A stretch of 64,000 nt of DNA from an uncultured Microbacterium sp. (GCF_937927635.1 NZ_CALBRW010000016.1:186001-250000); one strand, 5' to 3'; shown: positions 51,473-61,048, numbered from the stretch's first letter. A program made the numbers and translations. Notes: a model not told the origin generated them from the letters alone.

Positions 51473-52005
51473 TCCCCCAGCCCACGACCGGCGCGACAGC
51501 CGGAGCCGCCCACGCGCACGACCCGATCGTCGTGATGGGCGTCTCCGGCATCGGCAAGAGCACCATCGCCCGCCTCATCGGCGAGCAGCTGGGGATGCCG
51601 TACCTCGACGCCGACGACCTGCACGGCGAGGCCAACATCGCGAAGATGAGCGCAGGGATCCCGCTGACCGATGAGGACCGGCTGCCCTGGCTGCACCGCG
51701 TCGGCGAGGCGCTGTCGGCCGGCGCCGCTCCGGTGATGGCCTGCTCCGCGCTGAAGCGGGCTTACCGCGAAGTGCTGCTCACGCACGCCCCGCGAGCGTC
51801 CTTCGTGATGCTGTCGGCCGATGCCGAGCGCATCACCGCGCAGGTGACCGCGCGTACCGGCCACTTCATGCCGCCGGCGCTGCTGCAGTCGCAGCTCGGG
51901 GCACTGGAGCCGCTGCAGTCGGACGAGCCGGGGCTGATCGTCCTCGTCGACGACGATCCGGTGCCGATCGCGTCGCGGATCGTCTCGTGGGTGACATCGC
52001 GCTGA
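51469..52005 (+). CDS. gntK: Gluconokinase (GntK family)
   Basis: The start GTG overlaps the manD stop (GTGA 51469-51472). The 178-residue P-loop kinase has VVMGVSGIGKST, the substrate segment YLDADDLHGEANIAKMSAGIPLTDEDRLPWL, and ACSALKRAYREVL, all typical of thermoresistant-type gluconokinase. Two residues are atypical in the P-loop region (GIGKST for GSGKST). It would make 6-phosphogluconate for GndA. In this pathway KDG would need a different kinase, which is not in the window. Confidence 0.9.
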   Translation: MIPQPTTGATAGAAHAHDPIVVMGVSGIGKSTIARLIGEQLGMPYLDADDLHGEANIAKMSAGIPLTDEDRLPWLHRVGEALSAGAAPVMACSALKRAYREVLLTHAPRASFVMLSADAERITAQVTARTGHFMPPALLQSQLGALEPLQSDEPGLIVLVDDDPVPIASRIVSWVTSR

Positions 52006-52034
52006 CTCCCGCGCTGATGCGGCAGGATGGTGGC

Positions 52035-52739
52035 GTGACCGCCGATCTGCCTCGCCTGCACGACCTTCTCGACTCCGGCTCCGCGCTGAACTGGGTGTGC
52101 ACGGGCGACTCGATCACGCACGGGCTCAGCCACACACTGGGCGCCCGCAATTACGTCGACCACCTGCACGAACTGATCCGCGGCGACCTGGAGCGCGTGC
52201 AGGACGTCGTGATCAACACCGCGATCAGCGGCTGGCGCGTCGTGCAGCTGCTGGAGGACTTCGACCGGCGGGTCGCCGACTGGCATCCGCACGTGGTCAC
52301 CCTCATGATCGGCACCAACGACTGCTCCACCGGCGGGGCGTTCCCCGTGATCGAGCCGGTCGAGTTCGCGGCATCCGTCACCGAGTTCGTCGCCCGCGTG
52401 CGCGCGCTGGGCGCCATCCCCGTGCTGCAGACGCAGCCGTCGGTGGATGCCGCGAACGCGCCGGAGCGCGCCCGCATCGCGGACTTCGCGCAGGCCGTCC
52501 GCGACGTCGCGAGCGCTGCGGACGTGATCCTCGTCGACCAGTTCGCCAGGTGCACCGCCGTCGGCGAGGGGCGCCAGGGCGGCATCCCGTGGGGCCTGAT
52601 GAACGACCCGTTCCACCCGAACGCCGCCGGCCACGCCCTGCTGGCACTGGACATCGCCGAGACGCTGGAACTGACCGCAGGACCCGAGCGCGACCGCGTG
52701 CTGCCCCTCCTGCGCACGCTGGTGCACGCCGCCCGCTGA
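52035..52739 (+). CDS. SGNH/GDSL-type esterase
   Basis: GTG 52035 follows AGGATGG; in-frame starts at 51987 and 52017 would overlap or nearly touch gntK and are less likely. The 234-residue protein has block I VCTGDSITHG (nucleophile Ser), block III IGTND and block V DPFHPNAAGH. No signal peptide is seen. It may remove acetyl or methyl esters from imported oligosaccharides; that is inferred from position only. Confidence 0.85.
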   Translation: MTADLPRLHDLLDSGSALNWVCTGDSITHGLSHTLGARNYVDHLHELIRGDLERVQDVVINTAISGWRVVQLLEDFDRRVADWHPHVVTLMIGTNDCSTGGAFPVIEPVEFAASVTEFVARVRALGAIPVLQTQPSVDAANAPERARIADFAQAVRDVASAADVILVDQFARCTAVGEGRQGGIPWGLMNDPFHPNAAGHALLALDIAETLELTAGPERDRVLPLLRTLVHAAR

Positions 52740-52757
52740 CCCTCCGCGGCGCGCCGT

Positions 52758-52773
52758 CGCGCGACGTCGCGCG
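52758..52773. repeat. 16-base perfect palindrome CGCGCGACGTCGCGCG
   Basis: It lies in the 72-base gap between the SGNH esterase and the convergent MFS pump gene. It may act as a terminator stem or simply reflect GC bias. Confidence 0.35.
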
Positions 52774-52811
52774 CTCGCCGTTCCCCGTTACAGATCGGGG
52801 GCCGACACGCG

Positions 52812-54437
52812 TCAGCCCTCCCGCGAGCTTCTCCTCAGCAGCATCGCGCTGACCAGGCCCAGCGCCAGGAACGCCACCGCCACCAGCAGCGACCAGCGCG
52901 TGGCATCCGCGAAACCCGCCGACAGCGCGTCGACGGTGGCCTGCGTGTGATCGCCGAGCGGGGAGTGCACGCCCTGTGCACGCAGCTGGGTGATGGTGGT
53001 CCCGGCGGACAGCCGCGTGGAGTCGGCGATGCTGTCGGCGTTCGGACCCGAGATGCCCGCATTCGACAGCGCGGCGGGAAGCGTGACGGCCAGCGCCACC
53101 GAGAGGGCGGCTCCCGCGAATGCCGTGCCGAGTGCGGAGCCGACCTGCCGCACGGTGCTCTGCGTGGCTGATCCCTGCCCGGAGATCGACACGGGCACAT
53201 CCCGCAGCACGGTGCCGGTCAGCTGAGCGGATGCCAGCCCCAGGCCCAGTCCGTAGAACACCAGCGGGATGACGATCACCCAGCCCGAGGTGTCGCCCTG
53301 CACCGTGAACGTCAGCGCGAGCGCACTGGCCACCTCGAGCCCCAAGCCGATGAGCACCGCTCCGGGGGCGCCGAACCGCATCGCCAGGTGTCGAGCGCCC
53401 GCGCCGGAGACGAACGCGCCCAGCGCCATGCCTGCCAGTACGAGTCCGGCGCCCATGACGTCCAGCCCCAGCGCGTTGACCAGGTACAGCGGCAGCACGA
53501 ACAGCAGCGCGAACTCGCCGACGGCCACCATCCCGGCCGTGAGGTTGCCCCACGAGAACGTGGACAGCGAGAACAGTCCGAGATCCAGCAGCGCCTGGCG
53601 CTGCACCTTCTCACGGTGGCGCTCCCAGATCACGAAGAGCACCAGGGCCACCGCGGCGACGGCGAAGGCCGCGGGCACGGCCGAGATCGGAGCATCCTTC
53701 CCCCACGTCCAGCCGAACGCGACCAGGTCGGCCTTCGGCGTCCACCAGCCCAGATCGGGGCCCTCGATGACGGCGAACACCAGCGCACCGAAGCCGATGG
53801 CGCTGAGCAGGGCGCCGTCGACGTCCATGCCGGGGCGGGTCTTCTCGCCGCGGGTCTCGCGCACGGTGAACAGCGCGGCGATCAGCACCAGCGCACCCAA
53901 CGGCAGGTTCACCAGGAAGATCCAGTGCCACGACGCCCACTGCGTCAGCGCCCCGCCGGCCAGCGGGCCGATGGCCGCCGCCCCGGAGATCACCGCACCC
54001 CACACGCCGAATGCCGTGGCGCGGTGCCGCCCGCGGAACACGGCGTTGACCGTGGACAGCGTGGACGGCATGATGAACGCCGCGCCGACGGCCTGCACCG
54101 CTCGCGCCCCGATCAGCGCGCCGGCTGTGGCCGACATGGCCGCCAGCAGGCTGCCGCCCATGAACACCACGAGTCCGGCGAGGAGCAGCCGCTTGCGACC
54201 CCACCGATCGGCCAGGCTCCCGGTGGACAGCAGCAGCGCCGCCAGCAGCACGGCGTACAGGCTGTTGACCCACTGCGCGTCGGTGATGTTCAGCTTCAGC
54301 TCGCCGATGATGACCGGCAGCGCGACGCCCACGATGGTGCCGTCCAGCACGATCAGTCCCAGTCCGATCGACAGCACGGCGAGGCCCAGCCAGTCCCGCC
54401 TGGTCGGCGCGATCTCCGCGTCCCGGTCCTTCGTCAT
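52812..54437 (-). CDS. MFS drug-efflux transporter, DHA2 (14-TM EmrB/QacA) family
   Basis: ATG 54437 follows GGAAGGA. The 541-residue protein has about 14 hydrophobic segments, the DHA2 opening IVLDGTIVGVALPVI (motif D), ADRWGRKRLLLAG (motif A) and GPLAGGALTQWASWHWIFLVNLP (motif C and following). Such pumps export antibiotics or dyes using the proton gradient. It is the downstream gene of a two-component operon (response regulator 20 bases upstream). Confidence 0.92.
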   Translation of the reverse strand: MTKDRDAEIAPTRRDWLGLAVLSIGLGLIVLDGTIVGVALPVIIGELKLNITDAQWVNSLYAVLLAALLLSTGSLADRWGRKRLLLAGLVVFMGGSLLAAMSATAGALIGARAVQAVGAAFIMPSTLSTVNAVFRGRHRATAFGVWGAVISGAAAIGPLAGGALTQWASWHWIFLVNLPLGALVLIAALFTVRETRGEKTRPGMDVDGALLSAIGFGALVFAVIEGPDLGWWTPKADLVAFGWTWGKDAPISAVPAAFAVAAVALVLFVIWERHREKVQRQALLDLGLFSLSTFSWGNLTAGMVAVGEFALLFVLPLYLVNALGLDVMGAGLVLAGMALGAFVSGAGARHLAMRFGAPGAVLIGLGLEVASALALTFTVQGDTSGWVIVIPLVFYGLGLGLASAQLTGTVLRDVPVSISGQGSATQSTVRQVGSALGTAFAGAALSVALAVTLPAALSNAGISGPNADSIADSTRLSAGTTITQLRAQGVHSPLGDHTQATVDALSAGFADATRWSLLVAVAFLALGLVSAMLLRRSSREG

Positions 54438-54457
54438 GCGAGCGGTCCTTCCTGGCA

Positions 54458-55075
54458 TCAGATCAGCCCGGCTTCGCGGGCGACATGGATGGCGCGCGAG
54501 CGGCTGTCGACGTCGAGCTTGGTGAAGATGTGGGCGAGGTGGCTCTTGACGGTCGCCTCGGTGACGAAGAGCGTGCGGGCGATCTCCCGGTTCGCCGCGC
54601 CGGTCGCCAGCAGCCGCAGCACCTCGGTCTCGCGATCGGTCAGCCGGGGCAGCGGACTGCGCAGCCCCTCCAGCAGTCGCGTGGCGAGTTCGGGTGCCAG
54701 CACCATCCCGCCGGCGGCGGCCCTGCGGATGCCGTCGACGATGAGCTCCGGCGCGACCTCCTTCAGAAGGTAGCCGGCGGCCCCCGCCTCGATGGCGCCG
54801 CGGATCTCGGCATCCCTGTCGAAGGTGGTGAGGATGAGCACCGCCGGTGCAGGGGTGAGCGCGCGCAGCGCGGCGGTGGTGCGGATGCCGTCGATCCCCT
54901 CTCCCAGGCGCAGGTCGCACAGCACGACATCCGGATGCAGCAGCTGCGCCAGCTCGATGGCCTCCTCGCCGGTGGCGGCCTCGCCCACCACCTGCACGTC
55001 GTCGGCGTCGAGCACGGCCCGCAGCCCGCTGCGCACCACGGGGTGGTCGTCGACCAGCAGCACGGTGATGGTCAT
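54458..55075 (-). CDS. NarL/FixJ-family response regulator
   Basis: The 205-residue protein has a receiver with LLVDDHPVVRSGL, phospho-acceptor Asp in VVLCDLRLGEG, and a LuxR-type helix-turn-helix (LTDRETEVLRLLATGAANREIA, then TEATVKSHLAHIFTKL). It overlaps the kinase end by four bases. It probably regulates the flanking DHA2 and MMPL efflux genes. Confidence 0.93.
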   Translation of the reverse strand: MTITVLLVDDHPVVRSGLRAVLDADDVQVVGEAATGEEAIELAQLLHPDVVLCDLRLGEGIDGIRTTAALRALTPAPAVLILTTFDRDAEIRGAIEAGAAGYLLKEVAPELIVDGIRRAAAGGMVLAPELATRLLEGLRSPLPRLTDRETEVLRLLATGAANREIARTLFVTEATVKSHLAHIFTKLDVDSRSRAIHVAREAGLI

Positions 55076-56394
55076 TCGCTCTTCTCCTCGGGTCTCGAGT
55101 GCGGTGCGTATCCCGGATCCCGTACCGGGGCGGATCCCGCACCGGATGCCGGTGGCACCGGCTCCGGGCGGATCGGAAGCTGCACGGAGATCGCCGTCCC
55201 CTCGCCGGGTGCGCTCTCGATGTCCAGACCGCCGCCGAGCTCTCGCAGCCGCGCCCGCATGAACCGGAGCCCATAGCTCGACGCACTGCCGGCATCCGCC
55301 TCCCAGGCTCTGACGTCGAAGCCCGAGCCGTCGTCCATGATGTCCAGCCGCACGCTCCGCTCGTCGTCGATCAGGCTCATCACGACCCGGTGCGCGGCGG
55401 CGTGCAGGCGCACGTTGGCCAGCGCCGACTGCGCGGTGCGCAGCAGCGCGACCTCCACCTCGGTGGGCAGCACTGGCAGGGACTCGTCGACATGCAGCTC
55501 GACCTGGAGCCCCGCCTCGTCCCGCGCGCGATCCAGCATGCCCCGCAGCGCCGTGGCCAGCGGGCCGTCCTCCAGCTCGGCGGGCGCGAGATCCGCCACG
55601 ATCCTGCGCACGTCGGCGAGGCTCCCGCCGGCGAGCGCCTCCACCTGATGCAGGGCCCGAGCCGCACCGGCATCCGTGCTGCGGTCGGCCCCCGCATGCG
55701 CGAGCAGGCGGATGGAGGACAGCGCCTGCGCGACGGTGTCGTGGATGTCGCGCGAGATGCGGGTGCGCTCGGCGACGGCGCCCGACTCCCGCTGCGCGAG
55801 CGCGAGCTCGTCCTGCAGATCAGCCATCTCGTGCTGCGCCTGCGTGAGCGAGGCGACCAGCCGCTCGCGCTCGGCGGCATCCCGCAGCAGCTGCAGATAG
55901 CCGCGCGAGATCCCGAAGGCGAAGACGCCGCCGATCAGCGGACCGAACACCGTGGCGTAGCTGGTCGAGCCGTGGTGCAGGATCGGCGCGACGATCACGA
56001 CGGCCAGGACCAGCGCCGAGAACAGCAGCCCCCACGGCACGGGCAGCAGGTGGCCGGCCAGCAGCCACAGCAGGAACGCGATCCAGATGAACTCCGGCGA
56101 GACGGCCACGGCCGCGATCCAGATCACCGCCAGGGCGACCAGCCACCAGATGGCGAACCGCCGGGAGCCGCGCGAGGGGAGGATCGTGCCGGCCGTGTGC
56201 ACGGCGAGGATCGCGAGCCCTGCCAGCACCGCTGCGGCGATCGGGGTGCCGTCGCCCACCGCCCGGACCACGCCGACCGCCGTCAGCACGGCCGCCATGG
56301 CGTGCTGGCCGAACTCCATCGCCCGCACCACCGGCGAAGCATGCCCAGACGCGCTGCGATCAGCGTGCAGCAGTGGCGCGTTCACGACGTCCAT
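55072..56394 (-). CDS. DesK/NarX-like sensor histidine kinase (HisKA_3)
   Basis: The 440-residue protein has about five to six transmembrane helices (residues about 30-165), a short coiled coil, the HisKA_3 box RTRISRDIHDTVAQALSSI with phospho-acceptor His, and an ATPase end with IMDDGSGFD and ESAPGEGTAISVQLP. An alternative start at residue 26 (MEFGQHAM) is possible. The multi-helix sensor suggests detection of membrane stress. It lies just downstream of the MMPL gene. Confidence 0.9.
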   Translation of the reverse strand: MDVVNAPLLHADRSASGHASPVVRAMEFGQHAMAAVLTAVGVVRAVGDGTPIAAAVLAGLAILAVHTAGTILPSRGSRRFAIWWLVALAVIWIAAVAVSPEFIWIAFLLWLLAGHLLPVPWGLLFSALVLAVVIVAPILHHGSTSYATVFGPLIGGVFAFGISRGYLQLLRDAAERERLVASLTQAQHEMADLQDELALAQRESGAVAERTRISRDIHDTVAQALSSIRLLAHAGADRSTDAGAARALHQVEALAGGSLADVRRIVADLAPAELEDGPLATALRGMLDRARDEAGLQVELHVDESLPVLPTEVEVALLRTAQSALANVRLHAAAHRVVMSLIDDERSVRLDIMDDGSGFDVRAWEADAGSASSYGLRFMRARLRELGGGLDIESAPGEGTAISVQLPIRPEPVPPASGAGSAPVRDPGYAPHSRPEEKSE

Positions 56395-56418
56395 GTGTTG
56401 ATTCTCCCCGTCCGCCGG

Positions 56419-58602
56419 CTATTGCACCGGTACCCGGCTCGGGTCGGTCGAGACCCGGTCTCCGGACGCGGTTGCAGAGGACATGGATGCCGGAACAGGG
56501 CTGCCGACGATCTGCGTCGACTCGCCCGGGGCCGGCTCACCGGCATCCGCTGCGCTCTGGTGCGGTCGTCCCGGCCACCAGATCCGGTCGCCGACGAGGG
56601 CGAAGATCGCCGGGACGATCACCGTGCGCACCACCAGGGTGTCCACCACCACGCCGACCCCGACGATCAGGCCCAACTGGCCGAGAGTCACCAGCGGCAG
56701 CACGCCGAGGGCCGCGAACACGCCCGCCAGTACGATGCCGGCACTGGTGATCACGCCGCCGGTGTGCGCGACGGCCTCGACCATGCCCGCCCTGGTGCCG
56801 CGGGCGGCCGCCTCGGTGCGGGCACGGTGCACGAGGAAGATCGTGTAATCGATGCCGAGCGCCACCAGGAACAGGAACGACAGCAGCGGCACCTGCAGGT
56901 CCAGCGCGTGCTGGACGAACAGCGCCCTGCTCAGCCACGCGCCGGCGCCGATGGCGGCGAGCGCGCTGGCCAGGTTGGTCACCAGCAGCAGCACGGGCGC
57001 CACCAGCGAGCGCAGCAGCACGATCAGCACGATCAGGCTGACCGCCAGCACCAGCGGGGCGACCAGCAGCAGGTCGTGCTGGTTGCCGGCCCTGGCGTCC
57101 AGGTCGGTGGCGACGGCGCCGCCGACCACGGCATCCGCGTTCGGCACCGCGTGCACGGCGTCGCGCAGCGCGGTGATCTGATTCAGGCTCTCCGCGGTGC
57201 TGGGCGCGTACGCGCTGGTCACCATGATCTCGGTCAGCGCGCCGTCATCGGTCGTGCCGACCGGGTTCGCGCGCACCACGCCGTCGACGTCCTCCGTGGC
57301 GGCCACGACGGCGTCGGATGCCGCGCTGTCGGCCACGATCAGGATGGGCTGCGCCTCACCGGGAGGGAAGTGCGCGGACAGCACCTCGAGGCCGGCGGCG
57401 GACTCGGACGGCACCCGGAACTTCTGCGCCTGGTCGAGCCCGACCGAGGTGCCGATCAGGCCCGCAGCCATGACGGCCAGCAGCACGACGCCGGCCAGCA
57501 GGCTGCGCAGCGGGCGCCGCACGACACCGGAGGCCACGCGACGCCAGCCGCGGCCCTGCCGCGGGGCCTCACCGGGCCGCGGGACGAACGGCCAGAACAC
57601 CCGGCGCCCGCACACCGCCAGCAGCGGCGGCAGCAGGAGAAGCACCGAGGCCAGCGCGATCAGCAGCCCGATCGCCGAGGAGACGCCGAGGCCGTGCGTG
57701 CCGGGGATCACGGCGAGCACGAGGGTGAGCAGCGCCAGCACGACGGTGATGTTCGAGGCGAGGACGGCCGGCGCGGTGGCGCGCCAGGCAGTGCTGAGCG
57801 CCTTGCGGTGATCGGGCGTGGCGTGCAGCTCCTCGCGGTAGCGGGAGATGAGCAGCAGCGCGTAGTTCGTGCCGGCGCCGAAGACCAGCACGCTGATGAT
57901 GCCCGCGTCGAACTGCAGGCCCCACAGCGATCCGGCCGCCGCGGTCAAGCGCCCCGCCAGCCCGTCGGCGAGCGCGACGACCACCAGCGGGATCAGCCAC
58001 AGCACGGGCGAGCGGTAGGTGACGATCAGCAGGATCGCGACGATGAGGATCGTCACCAGCAGCATCGTGAAGTCTGCGCCCTCGAACGACGAGGCCACAT
58101 CGGCGCCGAAGGCCGGTCCGCCGGTGACCTGCAGGGTGACGCCCGCCGGGGCGTGACCGTCGATGTCGGCACGCAGGGTCTTGATGACCGCGGCCGTGTC
58201 GGAGCTGGTGGCGCCCACCGTGATCGGCGTGATCAGCACGGCGGCCTTCCCGTCGTCGCTGACCAGCGGCCCCGTGGGATCCGCCGCGGACTGCTCGCCG
58301 AGCACGGGCAGCAGCGCCTTCAGCCCGTCCTGCTGCGCTGCGGAGAGCCTGCCGCCGTCGCCGCGGGATGCGACGACCAGCACCGACTGCTGATCGGCGT
58401 TCGGGAACGTCGAGAGCAGTTCGCTCACCCGGGCGGATTCGGATGCCGCCGGCGCCTGCGCGTTGCCGGCCTGCGCCTTCGCGGAGCCGAACGCACCGAA
58501 CAGCAGGAACATCACCAGCAGCACGAGGCCCAGCGATATCCAGGCGCCGCGGCGCGAGGTGAGACGGTCGGAGAGCGGATGCCGCAGACGAGGTTGTGCC
58601 AT
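56419..58602 (-). CDS. MMPL/RND-family transporter
   Basis: The 727-residue start is ATG 58602, within GGTGGA-type spacing. The protein has a first helix (ISLGLVLLVMFLLFGAF), a large outer loop, a five-helix bundle, then a second copy of the same layout, as in MmpL/YdfJ-type exporters. RND marks include GAGTNYALLLISRYREEL in the first half and LGIDYTIFLVHRARTE in the second, with the polar membrane residues used for proton coupling. Substrates in actinobacteria are lipids or drugs. Expected partner of the adjacent two-component system. Confidence 0.9.
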   Translation of the reverse strand: MAQPRLRHPLSDRLTSRRGAWISLGLVLLVMFLLFGAFGSAKAQAGNAQAPAASESARVSELLSTFPNADQQSVLVVASRGDGGRLSAAQQDGLKALLPVLGEQSAADPTGPLVSDDGKAAVLITPITVGATSSDTAAVIKTLRADIDGHAPAGVTLQVTGGPAFGADVASSFEGADFTMLLVTILIVAILLIVTYRSPVLWLIPLVVVALADGLAGRLTAAAGSLWGLQFDAGIISVLVFGAGTNYALLLISRYREELHATPDHRKALSTAWRATAPAVLASNITVVLALLTLVLAVIPGTHGLGVSSAIGLLIALASVLLLLPPLLAVCGRRVFWPFVPRPGEAPRQGRGWRRVASGVVRRPLRSLLAGVVLLAVMAAGLIGTSVGLDQAQKFRVPSESAAGLEVLSAHFPPGEAQPILIVADSAASDAVVAATEDVDGVVRANPVGTTDDGALTEIMVTSAYAPSTAESLNQITALRDAVHAVPNADAVVGGAVATDLDARAGNQHDLLLVAPLVLAVSLIVLIVLLRSLVAPVLLLVTNLASALAAIGAGAWLSRALFVQHALDLQVPLLSFLFLVALGIDYTIFLVHRARTEAAARGTRAGMVEAVAHTGGVITSAGIVLAGVFAALGVLPLVTLGQLGLIVGVGVVVDTLVVRTVIVPAIFALVGDRIWWPGRPHQSAADAGEPAPGESTQIVGSPVPASMSSATASGDRVSTDPSRVPVQ

Positions 58603-58741
58603 GACATCGAGTCCACCAGCGGCGAGCCTCGGGCACATCGCGAACGGGAGTGAACCGGATCTCCATCGAAAGGATGAGGAAGGCCCGGTCATGACATCCG
58701 TCACAGCGGATCCTGGGCTGCGAGATTAGGCTGTCGGCATC

Positions 58742-59482
58742 ATGCACGACTTCTGGAGCTTCGCCGGCAACATGTGGTGGCTGATCTTCCCCATCATGGG
58801 CGTGGCCGGCGGCGCCGCACGCCGGTGGCAGCTCATGTCCCGCGAGCGTCACCAGCGCAAGCTGGAGACCCTGCGTCTGAAGAGCGAGTTGCGCACCGCG
58901 GAGCTGCAGGCCAAGGCTCTCGCCGGACCCGGGCGCTCGGGCACCGCCAAGAGGGCCGCCGCACCGGCATCCGTCTCGCACGACGACGTGCTGGAGCGCC
59001 TGTTCAAGGAGCATGACGAGATCACCGCGCGCTGGCTGGACTACGAGCTCGACGTCGCCAAGCTCATCGCCTTCCCTGCCATGAGCGACGGCCGGCAGCC
59101 GCTGACCGCCGCGTTCCTGCGCGCCAAGAAGACCGCAGACAATCTGCGCCCGGCATCCGCCGACGCGAAGGTCACCGAGCAGCGCGTCACGGACTATCTC
59201 GACGCGGTCGGAAACTACGCCGTGGCCTTCGAGGTCGCCGAGCACGACGCCCGCCGCATCCGCGACTCCACGTTCACCGAGGACGAGCGCAAGCGCCTGG
59301 ATCGGGCGCAGCACCTGCTGAAGGTGGCGCTGGACGAATCGGCCACGCAGGCCGAGCGGCAGGTGGCGTACAAGCGCGTGCGCGACGAGCTGGAGGGACT
59401 CATCCTGCTGTCCGATGAGGCCGTGCAGGTGCTGGAGACCAAGGTCGCCGGCGAGCTGCCGCGCGGGACCGCCTCCTCCTGA
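58742..59482 (+). CDS. Membrane-anchored coiled-coil protein of unknown function
   Basis: The 246-residue protein has one N-terminal hydrophobic helix (WWLIFPIMGVAGGAA, residues about 11-26), then a basic, strongly helical coiled coil (about 30-60), and a further all-helical cytoplasmic part. No catalytic motif seen. It resembles uncharacterised actinobacterial proteins of similar size, possibly linked to envelope stress; no function claimed. It is divergent from the MMPL gene. Confidence 0.75.
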   Translation: MHDFWSFAGNMWWLIFPIMGVAGGAARRWQLMSRERHQRKLETLRLKSELRTAELQAKALAGPGRSGTAKRAAAPASVSHDDVLERLFKEHDEITARWLDYELDVAKLIAFPAMSDGRQPLTAAFLRAKKTADNLRPASADAKVTEQRVTDYLDAVGNYAVAFEVAEHDARRIRDSTFTEDERKRLDRAQHLLKVALDESATQAERQVAYKRVRDELEGLILLSDEAVQVLETKVAGELPRGTASS

Positions 59483-59520
59483 CGCCCGTTCGATCCCGCC
59501 CCATCGCCCCCGCCCACTTC

Positions 59521-59602
59521 GTCGATACCCCTCACTGCTGTCGAAACCCCTCGTGAGCGACGTCGCTGGCGAGGGGTCTCGGCGGTCAGGAGGGGTGTCA
59601 GC
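59521..59602. repeat. 82-bp four-box dyad repeat, copy A
   Basis: Two direct copies of a 12-base unit G(T/C)CGANACCCCT (59521-59532 and 59540-59551, 19-base period) face two inverted copies (59572-59583 and 59591-59602, same period). The centre of symmetry is exactly 59561/59562. A second element with identical geometry and 82-bp length lies at 61835-61916. It fills the gap between a coiled-coil protein gene and a dehydrogenase gene. Confidence 0.85.
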
Positions 59603-59651
59603 TCAGGAGGTCGGGTGTCGGCGGGGAGAGCGGAGAACGTAGGCTCGGGCC

Positions 59652-60584
59652 ATGGACGACACACCGCGGGTCGGGATCGTGGGCGCGGGCGGCATCGCCC
59701 CGCCGCACATCGAGGGGTGGCTGGCGCTGGGCGCCGAGGTCGGCATCCTGCGTCGCACGGGAGCGGATGCCCTGGCCGCCCGCTACGGTCTGCGCCTTCA
59801 CGACACGCTCGAGGAGCTCATCCAGGGCTCCGGGATCGTGGACGTCGTCAGCCCCACATCCTCGCACCTCGACATCGCGCGCGCGGCGTTCGCCGCCGGG
59901 CGGCACGTCGTGTGCGAGAAGCCGCTGGCCGTCACCGCCGCGGAAGCGCAGGAGCTGGCGGATGCCGCCGCTGCGGCGGGCGTGCGCCTGTTCCCCGCCC
60001 ACGTCGTCCGGTACTTCTCCGGGTACCAGCAGGTGCACGAACGGATCGGCGCGGTGGGCGCGATCACCGAGCTCACGGCACGCCGTACGGTGGCCGCCCC
60101 GGCATCCGCCTGGTTCTTCTCGCAGGATGCCGGCGGCGGGATCATCCGCGACCTGATGATCCACGACCTCGACCAGGCCCTGTGGCTGGCGGGCCCGGCG
60201 GTCGAGGTGTCGGCCACACAGGATCCGCCGGCCGTGGACAGCGTCGTGCAGCCTCCGGTGTCCGCGCACGTCACGCTCACCCACGCGAACGGCGCCATCA
60301 GCCACGTGCGCGCGGACTGGGCCGAGCCCGGCACCCCGTTCCGCTCAATGCTCGAGGTCACCGGCGACAGGGGCGAGCTGAGCGTCGACACGTCGACGAC
60401 CGACACGGAGCACCCGTCACCGGCATCCGCTGCCGATCCGTATCGCGAGCAGCTGGCGGACTTCCTCGACGCGATCCGCACCGGACGCGACGCGCGGGTC
60501 ACACCCGCCGACGGCGTCGCGGCCGTGGTGCTGGTGGACGCCGCCTACGCGTCGCTCGCGTCCGGGCATCCGGTCGTCCTCTGA
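59652..60584 (+). CDS. Gfo/Idh/MocA-family oxidoreductase, third copy
   Basis: The 310-residue protein has the Rossmann site VGIVGAGGIAPPHIEGW, EKPLAVTAAEA, and GGGIIRDLMIHDLDQALWL with the active-site His. It is not near the other two family members and has no operator. The next genes run convergently. Substrate unknown. Confidence 0.9.
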   Translation: MDDTPRVGIVGAGGIAPPHIEGWLALGAEVGILRRTGADALAARYGLRLHDTLEELIQGSGIVDVVSPTSSHLDIARAAFAAGRHVVCEKPLAVTAAEAQELADAAAAAGVRLFPAHVVRYFSGYQQVHERIGAVGAITELTARRTVAAPASAWFFSQDAGGGIIRDLMIHDLDQALWLAGPAVEVSATQDPPAVDSVVQPPVSAHVTLTHANGAISHVRADWAEPGTPFRSMLEVTGDRGELSVDTSTTDTEHPSPASAADPYREQLADFLDAIRTGRDARVTPADGVAAVVLVDAAYASLASGHPVVL

Positions 60585-60632
60585 AGTCCGCGGTGCGGTT
60601 CGCGCGTTACGCATGCAACCGGAGTGCGCGCG

Positions 60633-61016
60633 TCAGTCCTGCGGCAGCGCGGCCACCACGTCGATCTCGACGAGGATGTTCGCCAGCTGCGAGCCGACGG
60701 TGGTGCGCACCGGGTACGGCGCCGAGAAGAACTCGCGGTACGCCTCGTTGAACTCGGCGAAGTCGGCGAGATCGGCCAGGTGCACGGTGGTCTTGACCAC
60801 GTCGGCCATGGTCAGATCGTGCACGGCCAGCACCATCTCGATGTTGCGCAGCACCTGGCGGGTCTGGTCGCCCACGTTGTCGGCGACGGCATGGGCGTTC
60901 GCGGCGTCCTGCGGGCCGAAGCCGGCGGTGTACAGGAATCCGTTCGCGACCACCCCGTGGCTGTACGGGCCTGCGGGGGTGGGGGCGCCTTCGGCGTGGA
61001 AACCGGTCTTGGGCAT
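60633..61016 (-). CDS. ridA: RidA-family protein (reactive enamine/imine deaminase)
   Basis: ATG 61016 follows AAGGAAG; the longer frame overlaps the IclR gene. The 127-residue protein has PAGPYSHGV near the start, the substrate-binding Arg in YPVRTTVGSQ and the C-terminal VEIDVVAAL. RidA hydrolyses 2-aminoacrylate and related imines made by PLP-dependent serine/threonine dehydratases. That fits the D-serine dehydratase-like gene in the same leftward locus. Confidence 0.92.
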   Translation of the reverse strand: MPKTGFHAEGAPTPAGPYSHGVVANGFLYTAGFGPQDAANAHAVADNVGDQTRQVLRNIEMVLAVHDLTMADVVKTTVHLADLADFAEFNEAYREFFSAPYPVRTTVGSQLANILVEIDVVAALPQD

Positions 61017-61048
61017 GGTGTGCTCTTCCTTCTCGTTGTCGGTTCTGT

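Noticed and set aside
55099..58653. Open frame of nearly 1200 codons on the plus strand
   Set aside because: Antisense to the kinase and MMPL genes; composition is His/Gln/Arg-rich low complexity typical of shadow frames.
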